Shown here piece after piece: positions 1-7,014 of a stretch of 18,462 nt of DNA. The translations under genes were made by a program, and so were the position numbers. The first letter of the stretch is position 1; every line of letters starts with the position of its first letter. The stretch lies in the NCBI GenBank assembly GCA_022705465.1, contig JAKJEK010000004.1, positions 1 to 18,462 on the forward strand, given 5' to 3'. This DNA comes from Patescibacteria group bacterium. Its GTDB lineage: Bacteria; Patescibacteriota; UBA1384; XYA2-FULL-43-10; 1-14-0-10-43-13. A model generated the notes under the pieces. That model was not told the DNA's origin and ran no database searches. It worked only from the letters and a program-made list of their open reading frames with translations.

Positions 1-437
1 TCCCGGTGTTGGCGCGCAAGGTACACAAACTAAGGGAGTTGTATGATTCTTCCTACGCCTTGCTGCAGCCGAAGAGGATTGCATGGCCTTTAATTATCGC
101 GGTGATTTCTTGGGGTTTTGAGGCAATAGCGTTTTACCTGGTTTTCCAGGCATTTGATTTAAACGGTTCGGTGATGGCTGCTGTGTTTATTTATTCATTT
201 TCAACGATTGTTGGGGCAGTATCGATGTTGCCGGGTGGATTGGGGATGACAGAGGGCTTAATTGCCGGTTTGATGAAGATGTTGGAGATTGATACGGCGG
301 TTGCTGCGTTGTCTACTGTGATAATTCGATTGGCAACATTGTGGTTCGCTGTGGTAATCGGTTTAGCTTTTCTGTTGATGGCTGAAAAAAGGTTTGGGGC
401 AAATGTTACTGACTTGATGCTTGAGCAAGAGGTATAA
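1..437 (+). CDS. YbhN/LPG-synthase-TM-type flippase, C-terminal part (5' truncated)
   Basis: The last ~144 codons of an integral membrane protein that begins before the window. The frame is open back to base 3, and the GTG at 6 is probably an internal valine, not the start. At least three hydrophobic segments are visible. The run SMLPGGLGMTEGLIAGL lies between two of them. A PGG-G-TE motif near the C-terminus is characteristic of the UPF0104/YbhN family (lysylphosphatidylglycerol synthase TM region), whose members move or modify lipids or lipid-linked sugars. The fused aminoacyl-transfer domain of MprF is absent from the C-terminal side, so this is the stand-alone flippase-like type. It ends with TAA, 53 bases before the epimerase gene on the same strand, and is probably co-transcribed with it. 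A TATAAT at 433-438 overlaps the stop, but I found no convincing -35 box for it. Family assignment is fairly secure; the substrate is unknown. Confidence 0.75.
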   Translation, partial: PVLARKVHKLRELYDSSYALLQPKRIAWPLIIAVISWGFEAIAFYLVFQAFDLNGSVMAAVFIYSFSTIVGAVSMLPGGLGMTEGLIAGLMKMLEIDTAVAALSTVIIRLATLWFAVVIGLAFLLMAEKRFGANVTDLMLEQEV

Positions 438-490
438 TATTGAAAGTAGTATGAATTGATTTAGGCGTTAGAGTTTGAGAAAGGACTACC

Positions 491-1537
491 ATGAGTGAGA
501 AGAAAAAAGTTTTTATCACAGGGGGATCTGGATTTTTAGGGATTAATCTCATTAGATTCTTGCTGGATAAAGATTATGATGTAGTGTCTTACGATCTAAT
601 TGAGTTTGATTATCCTGAGAAGGACAAGATTGAGTCTATAGTTGGTGATATTAGGGACAAAGATAGGGTAGTAAAAGCAATGAGGGGCGCCGACCTGGTT
701 GTTCATTGCGCGGCAGCGCTACCACTTTACGGTGAAGAGGATATTTTTTCGACTGACGTTGATGGGACCCGCAATGTACTGGATGCGGCCAAAAAGAATA
801 AGGTTGCGCGTGTTGTGCACATATCTTCAACGGCGGTGTATGGCGTGCCTGATCACCATCCGCTGGTAGAAACAGACGAGATGATTGGTGTTGGCCCTTA
901 TGGCAAGGCAAAGATTGATGCTGAGCGAGTGTGCGAGGAGTTTCGAAAGGACGGAATGTGCGTGGCTATCATTAGGCCGAAATCATTCATTGGTCCGGAG
1001 CGTCTAGGTGTATTTGCGCTGTTTTATGATTGGGCAAAAGATGGTAGAGGTTTTCCGATGATTGGAAACGGAAAAAACCGTTACCAGTTGCTTGATGTTG
1101 AGGATTTGTGCCAGGCAATTTGGTTGTGTATGACGCTTGATAAGGCTAAGGTAAACGATGTTTTCAATGTCGGGGCCAAGGAGTTTACGACAATGAGGGA
1201 GGACTATCAGTCGGTTCTTGATTATGCTGGTTTTGGCAAGAGGATAAAAGCGTTTCCGGCCGGTCCGGTGATATTAGCCCTAAAAACTCTGGAAGCTTTA
1301 AGGCTGTCGCCATTATATAAGTGGGTCTACGAGACGGCATCAAAGGATTCTTTTGTTTCTATTGAAAAAGCGGAGAAAGCACTTGGATATAAGCCAAAGC
1401 ATTCCAACAAAGATGCTTTGATTAGAAACTACCGTTGGTATCTGGATAATCTGAAAAATTTTGAGGGTGCCACCGGGGTGTCGCATCGGGTGCCATGGAA
1501 TCAGGGGGTTTTGAAATTATTTAAGTTATTTTTCTAG
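491..1537 (+). CDS. NAD-dependent epimerase/dehydratase (extended SDR)
   Basis: 348-residue extended short-chain dehydrogenase/reductase, the usual length for nucleotide-sugar epimerases, dehydratases and 3-beta-HSD-like enzymes. The Rossmann fingerprint TGGSGFLG is at residues 10-17. An acidic residue (D35) ends strand 2, which favours NAD(H), and GDIRD at 52-56 is the adenine-contact motif. Catalytic S112/S113 (HISSTAVYG) and the Y137-x3-K141 pair (PYGKAK) are all present, so the enzyme should be active. An AAAGGA ribosome site lies about 8 bases before the ATG at 491. The PHP gene follows after one base. Beside flippases, glycosyltransferases and ligases, a role in making a sugar nucleotide or lipid-linked sugar for a surface glycan is likely. 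The C-terminal tail after residue 315 is basic and aromatic and its function is not clear. The exact substrate cannot be read from the sequence. Confidence 0.9.
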   Translation: MSEKKKVFITGGSGFLGINLIRFLLDKDYDVVSYDLIEFDYPEKDKIESIVGDIRDKDRVVKAMRGADLVVHCAAALPLYGEEDIFSTDVDGTRNVLDAAKKNKVARVVHISSTAVYGVPDHHPLVETDEMIGVGPYGKAKIDAERVCEEFRKDGMCVAIIRPKSFIGPERLGVFALFYDWAKDGRGFPMIGNGKNRYQLLDVEDLCQAIWLCMTLDKAKVNDVFNVGAKEFTTMREDYQSVLDYAGFGKRIKAFPAGPVILALKTLEALRLSPLYKWVYETASKDSFVSIEKAEKALGYKPKHSNKDALIRNYRWYLDNLKNFEGATGVSHRVPWNQGVLKLFKLFF

Positions 1538-1538
1538 A

Positions 1539-2285
1539 ATGATTGATAAGATCAAAGTTGTCGTCCATGTTCATACTTGGGCTTCTGCCGATTCATTGTC
1601 TGCTCCGAGCAGTATTGTTGATTATTGTCGGAGAAATGGGATTGGTGCAATTGCTATTACCGACCATAACGAGATCTGGGGAGCAGAGGAGGTTTCTGAA
1701 CTAAGCAATGGCAACCCTCTGGTCATTATTGGTGAGGAAATAGCATCGCGTGATGGAGAGGTGATCGGTTTGTTTTTGAGTAGAAAGATCGAAAAAGGTT
1801 TGGAGCTAGAAGATACAATAGCTGAAATTAGGAAGCAAGGTGGTATTGTGTACTTGCCTCATCCGGGGGAGACTTTTCGTAAAACTGCAATTAAGAAAAA
1901 TCGAGTGCTAGAGGTAATGCCAGAAGTAGACATACTTGAGGTTCATAATTCTAGAACGGTAATGCAAAGCGATAATCGGTGGGCATATAACTTAGCGATC
2001 AAGCACAACAAGGGAATGTTGGTTGGGTGTGATGCTCATTTTGTTAAAGATATCTCACGAGCTGTTAACTACCTGCAACAGTTTTCCGATAAAGATAGTT
2101 TTTTAAAGTCAGTTGCGACAAGCTCAGTTGAGACGGCAGTCTTGCAATCGACTGGACTTGGAGTTCAATTATTTTCGAAATTTGTAAAAATCGCTAAAAA
2201 GCGCGTGAAACGTTTGCGCAGAGAACCTAATCGCCAATCGCTTCTCGAAGTGAGCGAAAACCAACAACGCCGAATAGATAGCTAA
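1539..2285 (+). CDS. PHP-domain metal-dependent phosphoesterase
   Basis: 248 residues with the metal-ligand motifs of the PHP (polymerase and histidinol phosphatase) superfamily in order: HVHT at 10-13, TDHN at 41-44, GEEI at 65-68, LPHPG at 106-110, EVHNSR at 134-139 and GCDAH at 163-167. This set matches the TrpH/YciV-like group of small phosphoesterases that bind two or three metal ions and hydrolyse phosphomonoesters or short nucleotides. The ATG at 1539 lies one base after the epimerase stop, so translation is probably coupled. The last ~35 residues are very basic (KKRVKRLRREP) and fall outside the PHP fold. The final 59 bases overlap the 3' end of the convergent flippase gene. Family membership is clear; the substrate is unknown. 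Confidence 0.87.
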   Translation: MIDKIKVVVHVHTWASADSLSAPSSIVDYCRRNGIGAIAITDHNEIWGAEEVSELSNGNPLVIIGEEIASRDGEVIGLFLSRKIEKGLELEDTIAEIRKQGGIVYLPHPGETFRKTAIKKNRVLEVMPEVDILEVHNSRTVMQSDNRWAYNLAIKHNKGMLVGCDAHFVKDISRAVNYLQQFSDKDSFLKSVATSSVETAVLQSTGLGVQLFSKFVKIAKKRVKRLRREPNRQSLLEVSENQQRRIDS

Positions 2286-3645
2286 ACAACGCGTAGGTTA
2301 AAAATGTAAGGGCAATGAGTATCAGGAAGTATGTACCAAATGATTTTAAGGCAAAGCCGGCAACAAGCGTTAGAATCGCCACAGCGGCGATTTTTGCTAT
2401 AGACGGCAAATCGATCGAATAGGGTATGATACGCCGGGTATAGCGGAGATTGATGCCAAATAGGACTATTTCTGATAGTAGGGTAACGAATGCGGCGCCC
2501 ATAAATGAGTATCGCGGAATTAAGACGAGATTCAGGAGAAAATTGAATGTCAGAATAAACGTTGCAATTCTAACAAGGAGTTTTCTTTCATCGTTGGCGA
2601 TCAGGATTTCAACCAATAGGGCGTCCAAATAGATAAGAGGTAGAGTGAAGGCGAGAAGAGTTAGCGCGCGGCCGCCACCTACAAAATCTTCGTTACTTAA
2701 AAAAACGATAATTTCTTTGGAAAAGACGATACTGACAATGGCAATTGGTGCTGAAACAAACAACATGATCGAGATGGATTTTTTAATTAACTTTTCGATG
2801 TAAGGTTTATTGTTCTCGATATTTTGGGAAATGGTAGGCTTTAGAGCGCTGGCAAAGTAGGCTCCAACAAATACTGTGACTTCAAGTACCTTATACGCAA
2901 CGGTATAGATACCAGTTTCGGAGGCGCCCTTGAGCACAAATAGCATAAGGGTGTCAAGCTTGAAGAATAGATTGCTGACAATAAATACAATGCCCATTGG
3001 CCAAGCAAGATTAAAGATCCACCTTGAGATATCACGATTGTACTTTGGGCCGAAAGAAACAAAGTGGCTGCCAAATAGCCATTTAAAGGCGAAAATCAGG
3101 AATCCGGAGAGGGCAATAGTAGCAATGACAAGAAGGAAGTCTCCTTGATGCCGGATGATTAGGTAAAGGGCCAGGATTGAGAGAAGTTTACTTAGGAATT
3201 CGGCTAGCGCCGAATATTGCATTTTGAGCCGGTATTGGAGAACGATGTCGTAAATGCTGCCCAGCAGATTAAAGAAAAGGAAGCCAGTGGCGATGGTTAC
3301 GCCAATCTTAATACGGTTGTCATAATGAGTCAAAAAGACGATTGCAATTGCAATAGCGGATACGATTAAGGCAGAGATAAGTCTGACAACAAATACATTG
3401 GAGAGAATTTTTTTTTCGTCCTGCGGCCGTTTGGAAATCTCTCTAACAGTAACAGAAAATAGGCCTAAATCGGCGATGACCAGAAAAAAGTTTACATAAG
3501 TGGTAATGGTGTTATATTCACCAACGCCGGTTGTGCCTAAATAGTTAGTGAGTAATTTGATGGAGATTAACGTAAAAACCAGAGTAGTGAACCTGACCAC
3601 AACTTGGGAAACAGTATTGATGAAAATGTCTTTTTTATTGAGCAT
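2227..3645 (-). CDS. Wzx-like polysaccharide flippase (MOP/MATE superfamily)
   Basis: About 472 residues with 12-14 hydrophobic segments spread over the whole length, typical of Wzx/RfbX or Tuf1-type lipid-linked oligosaccharide flippases. The N-terminus (KKDIFINTVSQVVVRF) and the early conserved VGEYNTI (Y-G-x-Y/x-y region of helix 2) match the polysaccharide biosynthesis (Polysacc_synt) family. I place the start at the ATG at 3645. It overlaps the upstream gene by 11 bases (ATGCTCAATAA), so it is probably reached by translational reinitiation, as no Shine-Dalgarno is visible. A TTG at 3678 would add 11 residues and is the alternative. It is the last gene of the leftward operon that carries the dockerin and cohesin proteins, and it ends tail to tail inside the PHP gene. 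Likely role: translocating an undecaprenyl-linked glycan unit across the cytoplasmic membrane. The glycan itself is unknown. Confidence 0.88.
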   Translation of the reverse strand: MLNKKDIFINTVSQVVVRFTTLVFTLISIKLLTNYLGTTGVGEYNTITTYVNFFLVIADLGLFSVTVREISKRPQDEKKILSNVFVVRLISALIVSAIAIAIVFLTHYDNRIKIGVTIATGFLFFNLLGSIYDIVLQYRLKMQYSALAEFLSKLLSILALYLIIRHQGDFLLVIATIALSGFLIFAFKWLFGSHFVSFGPKYNRDISRWIFNLAWPMGIVFIVSNLFFKLDTLMLFVLKGASETGIYTVAYKVLEVTVFVGAYFASALKPTISQNIENNKPYIEKLIKKSISIMLFVSAPIAIVSIVFSKEIIVFLSNEDFVGGGRALTLLAFTLPLIYLDALLVEILIANDERKLLVRIATFILTFNFLLNLVLIPRYSFMGAAFVTLLSEIVLFGINLRYTRRIIPYSIDLPSIAKIAAVAILTLVAGFALKSFGTYFLILIALTFLTYALFSYLFGVVGFRSLREAIGD

Positions 3646-4956
3646 CGGGGGGATGGTTGGCTTGACTGGCCAAATCAAGGCTATTTAGAAGTCGCTTCTT
3701 TTTGAGTCGATGCCTTCTGGCTAGTAGTAAAGCTGCGACTAGGACAATGGTGCCAGCACTGGCAAAGATACTTACCATGTGCTGTTGCCAAACTGAAGTT
3801 TTCGGTAGCGATTCTGATTCGGTGGTAACGGGAGCAGCCGCAACTGGTTCGTTGGCATCTTCGTCGGTGAGTATGGTGATAGCACCGCCCTTAACCTGAG
3901 TGATTTCAAAGCGAATCTCATCGCTTGCTGGTGTTAGCCGTTTTTCATTTTGGCCTTGAACGGTCATTTTATAAAAGCCTGATTTGATGGGAAAGTCAAG
4001 TATTAATTCCCAGCTGCCCGTAGAGTCGCTTTGAACGGACAGAGTTTTTCCTTCAGGGAGAACCGGCATTGGATCTATGGCAACATTGGCAATAAAGCCT
4101 GGTTCGATGTTGCCGGAAATAACTATGCCGGTAAGCGTGCCGCTGGTCACGTCATTAATAAATTGCGAATGCTTGGAAATTTTAATTTGTCCCGGCTTTG
4201 ATAAGGATTCGTCGATTTTGGGATCGGGCTCTTTTATATTTATTTGGAAATGCGTTGTTGCGCCCCAACCGTCAGCGTTTTGGGCTCTAATATGGAAATA
4301 ATAAGTTCCAATGGCTTTATCGGCATAGGTAATAGCGGTATCGGCCGAGGTGACTTTAGCGGTTGGAATGGTTGCTGCAGCTTGGTCGAGCAGATAAGAG
4401 AAGCCTGTGACACCAGCTGATTTATTCCATGAAAGAACGATAGTTGTGGCTTCATAGGCAACGTTTGGGTCCGGATGAGAGCTGGAGGCAACGGTGACTT
4501 TGCCTGGGAGATTGGGTGCTTTCTCAATGGTAAAGTTGGCGTTAGAAGAGCCGGTGCCTACAACCGCTCCGCTCCTAGCTAATTTAGCACCAGAGATAGA
4601 GACACTGCCACTACCGGCTGACTTCCCTTTAAGTTTGATAGTGGCAACTGTAAACGAGCTGGTGGGCGAGACGATACCGACAAAGTCGGTGCCATTGGCG
4701 GTGTTTTTCCGGGGAGCCAGGTGGCACTACCTGCACTGAAGGATACGATATCGACTGGTCCTGATACAGCAATCTTCCCTTGCAAACTGTCAAATTCTGC
4801 GCCACTGGCTGCAACAGTGATGGTAAAAGTTTGGCCTATAGTTTTTGTGCCACCACCTGAAGCATAGATGCCGCCGGCAGCGAAAGCGGTGGAGTTAATT
4901 GAGGTTGTGCCGAGAGTTGCTAGAATGCCTAAAGCGCAAGCGAGAATCTTATTCAT
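3635..4956 (-). CDS. Anchored surface protein with cohesin-like, FN3-like and Ig-like modules (frameshift at 4704-4708)
   Basis: The gene reads from ATG 4956 to TAA 3635 only if one base is added in, or the ribosome slips -1 at, the five-A run at 4708-4704 (minus strand). As written, frame 0 stops at 4579 after 125 codons. The -1 frame is open from 4705 to 3635 with no stop; I checked it codon by codon. The joined protein is ~440 residues. It has a signal peptide (1-26, ending AFA), a cohesin-like beta domain (~28-146, with GQTFTITV, EFDSLQGKIAVSG and TVATIKLKGKS), an FN3-like domain (~151-242) and an Ig-like domain (~257-356). An acidic, Ala/Thr-rich spacer follows, then LPKTS (384-388), a hydrophobic segment and a basic stretch RRHRLKKKR. 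The ATG follows the dockerin gene stop after one base, with GGAG about 9 bases upstream. Likely role: displaying dockerin proteins at the cell surface. Module calls are by eye; cohesin is the most confident. Confidence 0.75.
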
Positions 4957-4957
4957 T

Positions 4958-6166
4958 TTAACTGCTCCAGTTAGAGGCTAATATTGATAAATCCAATAAA
5001 TCAACTGTTCCATCAGCATTTAAATCTACCATTGGTTCGCCAGGGTGGACGTGATTCCAGTGGTCGGCGAGCATTGACAGGTCGAGTAGGTCAACTTGAT
5101 TGTCGCCGTTAATGTCAGCCATCTTGTGACGTTTTATTTCCAGGGTTTTAGTAGCAAGGATGGTTCCATCTTCCTTCTGATACTCCAGGGTATAAACGGT
5201 TGTGCCGCCTGGTGCCTCGACGGTTAATACCCATGACGGAGTGCCGAGATCGGCGACAAGCGTATTAGTACTTCTTATATATACTCTGGTATCAACATCC
5301 TTAGATCCGGTCAATGTGACAGAGGGATTATAGGTTTTAGATATGAGCGCCTCTGTGTCGTTAATACTGTTAACGTTTGGCTTGCTCCACCAGAGAGCGT
5401 AGTAGTCATAGAAATTTTTTTGGGCAGGGTAAATGTGTGGGGTATACAAATAGAGAACCCTGGTGGCGATACTTTCACAAATAAGAGTGTTGTTGTCAAT
5501 CAATATTGGTTGGTTGTAGGTGTCGACGAATGATTTGTATCGTTTGTCAAACCAAGCGGTGGCATAGGCAATTTGCTGACCAACACCACCAAAATCAATA
5601 GCACGTTGATAGTATCCCGCGTTATCGCACTGGCTAATTACGCCTACCAAGCAACTAGCCATTCTTTCGTCGTATAAATAAAACATCGGCCAAGTTTCCG
5701 TGGTTTTACTGCTAGGTTGACTGCGGGTTATGGCTGAACTTTCCCTCTGAAGAATAGAAAGCACTACTTTAGGATTGATGTTATGCTCCTGAGCTTCGTC
5801 GTAGATGAGTTGGGCGACAGTTTTGTTGTAGAAGGTGGCAATGGTTTGGCCATCGAGTACATAGGCTTGGCGGACATTGGCATTTTCCAGCCAAACTGAT
5901 GTACCGTCGGTGACGGGGTAAGGAACAAGAATATATTCAGGAATGACATAGTTGGCAAGCCAACTACCCTTGGAGGCTAAAAAATTGTTAATCTCGTCGG
6001 CCGTCATGGAATTCTTGTTGGTAAAGTTTTGATCAGTAATAATCAGGGTTTCGCTAAAATTGGCTTTGGCAGTTAGATAACTGCCAAACACGATCAGCAG
6101 TGCGATTACACTGAGGGTAAGTTTGCATACGATGCCGGTAAATTTTGAGAGCGATTGATGGTTCAT
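4958..6166 (-). CDS. Secreted lysozyme/transglycosylase-like protein with C-terminal type I dockerin
   Basis: 402 residues. A hydrophobic signal segment (12-32) ends in AKA (33-35), so the protein is exported or anchored. The domain at ~40-265 contains MTADEINNFLASKGS, AQLIYDEAQEHNINPKVVLSILQRESS and, further on, FGGVGQQIAYATAWFDKRY and a tyrosine-rich YYALWW end. This matches a lysozyme-like domain common in Actinobacteria and Saccharibacteria, where the Glu after NPKVxLxxLQ (E142 here) sits at the expected catalytic position. A cysteine pair at 172/180 may form a disulphide. Residues 283-345 look like a small beta domain. The last 52 residues are a duplicated calcium-binding dockerin: D351-N353-D355-Q357-D359-D362 and D381-N383-D385-T387-D389-D392. 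Each repeat is followed by a helix (LSMLADHW, LSILASNW), and both carry LL at positions 10-11. Likely role: peptidoglycan cleavage by a docked enzyme. Activity is inferred; the dockerin is clear. Confidence 0.85.
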   Translation of the reverse strand: MNHQSLSKFTGIVCKLTLSVIALLIVFGSYLTAKANFSETLIITDQNFTNKNSMTADEINNFLASKGSWLANYVIPEYILVPYPVTDGTSVWLENANVRQAYVLDGQTIATFYNKTVAQLIYDEAQEHNINPKVVLSILQRESSAITRSQPSSKTTETWPMFYLYDERMASCLVGVISQCDNAGYYQRAIDFGGVGQQIAYATAWFDKRYKSFVDTYNQPILIDNNTLICESIATRVLYLYTPHIYPAQKNFYDYYALWWSKPNVNSINDTEALISKTYNPSVTLTGSKDVDTRVYIRSTNTLVADLGTPSWVLTVEAPGGTTVYTLEYQKEDGTILATKTLEIKRHKMADINGDNQVDLLDLSMLADHWNHVHPGEPMVDLNADGTVDLLDLSILASNWSS

Positions 6167-6172
6167 AGTTAA

Positions 6173-6697
6173 TTAGGGTTCCTGATTGCCAAACCACTCC
6201 CGCTCAAGTATTTCTAGACGAGATCTAAGTAGTTCGTCGTTAGGGTTATTGGCAATTCCTTCTTTGACGGTGGCGATTGCTTGCGACTTTTGTCCCAAAT
6301 TATATTCAGCTTGCGATTTTTTATTGTAATAGTCGGGGTTGTTGGGGTTGATTTCGATGGCTTTAGCAAAGTTGTGGGCGGCTGAGTCGTAACGTTGGGC
6401 TCCAAGGTCTTCCATACCTGTTTGATAGAACTGTTGGTCAGTGGGTTCTTGTTTGTTGTTGGATGGGTCTTTCGTTTGCTCAGAACCAGGGCCTATTGGC
6501 TTCGTTGGTGTTGTTGATTTTTCTGATACCGATGGTGTACCAGAAGCGGATTGATCGGTGCCTTGACTGTCGTTGAGAGTGAGCCTAAGGAATAGTATAA
6601 TTGCTATCGTGATCACGACAAAAACAATGCCCGGTGCTAGGTACGGAAATCTTTTTTTGTCACCATCTTGTTTGTTGGCGATCTGTTTATCCTCCAT
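6173..6697 (-). CDS. Membrane-anchored TPR-repeat protein
   Basis: 174 residues. A charged cytoplasmic N-terminus (1-18) precedes one transmembrane helix (20-41). A low-complexity Ser/Thr/Pro/Gln linker (42-86) leads to about two tetratricopeptide repeats (87-120 and 121-154; note AIEINPNNPDYYNKKSQAEY and GIANNPNDELLRSRLEIL). The topology puts the TPR part outside the membrane if the basic N-terminus stays inside. TPR domains bind other proteins, so this may be a scaffold or partner for the secreted lysozyme-dockerin protein encoded 6 bases downstream. It is the first gene of the leftward operon. The ATG at 6697 has only TAGAG before it, and the predicted promoter lies so close that the message may be nearly leaderless. 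The domain call is solid; the role is inferred from context. Confidence 0.82.
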   Translation of the reverse strand: MEDKQIANKQDGDKKRFPYLAPGIVFVVITIAIILFLRLTLNDSQGTDQSASGTPSVSEKSTTPTKPIGPGSEQTKDPSNNKQEPTDQQFYQTGMEDLGAQRYDSAAHNFAKAIEINPNNPDYYNKKSQAEYNLGQKSQAIATVKEGIANNPNDELLRSRLEILEREWFGNQEP

Positions 6698-6706
6698 CTC
6701 TATGAT

Positions 6707-6734
6707 ATTGTATCATAAACCGTTGAGTTGTCGA
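6707..6734 (-). promoter_or_regulatory. Sigma70-type promoter for the TPR/dockerin/cohesin/flippase operon
   Basis: Read on the minus strand: TCGACA (6734-6729), a 16-base spacer, then TACAAT (6712-6707). Each box matches consensus at 5 of 6 positions. The -10 box ends only 9 bases before the ATG at 6697, so transcription would begin about 2-3 bases before the start codon. Confidence 0.55.
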
Positions 6735-6952
6735 ATGATTTTTACAAATATCGATAGTCTGCTTGTTCATTATTTGTTATACAAGTATGGGGTTAAAATT
6801 GTGGCGGCGAAGGACAAAAACACACGCTAGAATTATGCCTGTTTAAGTCAGGCTTTGATAACCTCATGCTGTGATGGCGGGATGACCGAAAAGTGCCACA
6901 AGGAATGATTGCTTTTTGCATAGAAACGATACATGCGAGATAGTGGTGGCGG
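6735..6952. other. Intergenic region with nested inverted repeats
   Basis: This divergent intergenic stretch holds no convincing gene. It contains a perfect 7-base inverted repeat, TTGTGGC (6799-6805) and GCCACAA (6895-6901), enclosing a 5-bp hairpin GCCTG-TTTAAGT-CAGGC (6837-6853). It lies upstream of both predicted start sites, so it is more likely an operator-like or small-RNA region than a leader. I recognised no known riboswitch or RNA family in it. Confidence 0.25.
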
Positions 6953-6981
6953 TTGAGTTCGAGTGGTAGAATATGTATAAA
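6953..6981 (+). promoter_or_regulatory. Candidate sigma70-type promoter for the first ligase-like gene
   Basis: TTGAGT (6953-6958), a 17-base spacer and TATAAA (6976-6981). The -35 matches consensus at 4 of 6 positions and the -10 at 5 of 6. The predicted start near 6988 lies downstream of the ATG at 6973, which argues for the GTG at 7015 as the true start codon of the next gene. Confidence 0.45.
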
Positions 6982-7014
6982 GTCTGCCTCTTAGTCAAGA
7001 GAGAGTTAATAGCG

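Noticed and set aside
433..438. TATAAT as a promoter for the epimerase gene
   Set aside because: No -35 box at a suitable distance, and the genes are closely spaced on one strand, so co-transcription is simpler.
4240..4527. 95-codon minus-strand frame within the cohesin gene
   Set aside because: It is a Pro/Leu/Ser-rich shadow of the -1 frame that carries the real FN3-like sequence.
6573..6830. 85-codon plus-strand frame across the TPR gene start
   Set aside because: It is antisense to the TPR gene and its promoter and resembles no protein pattern.
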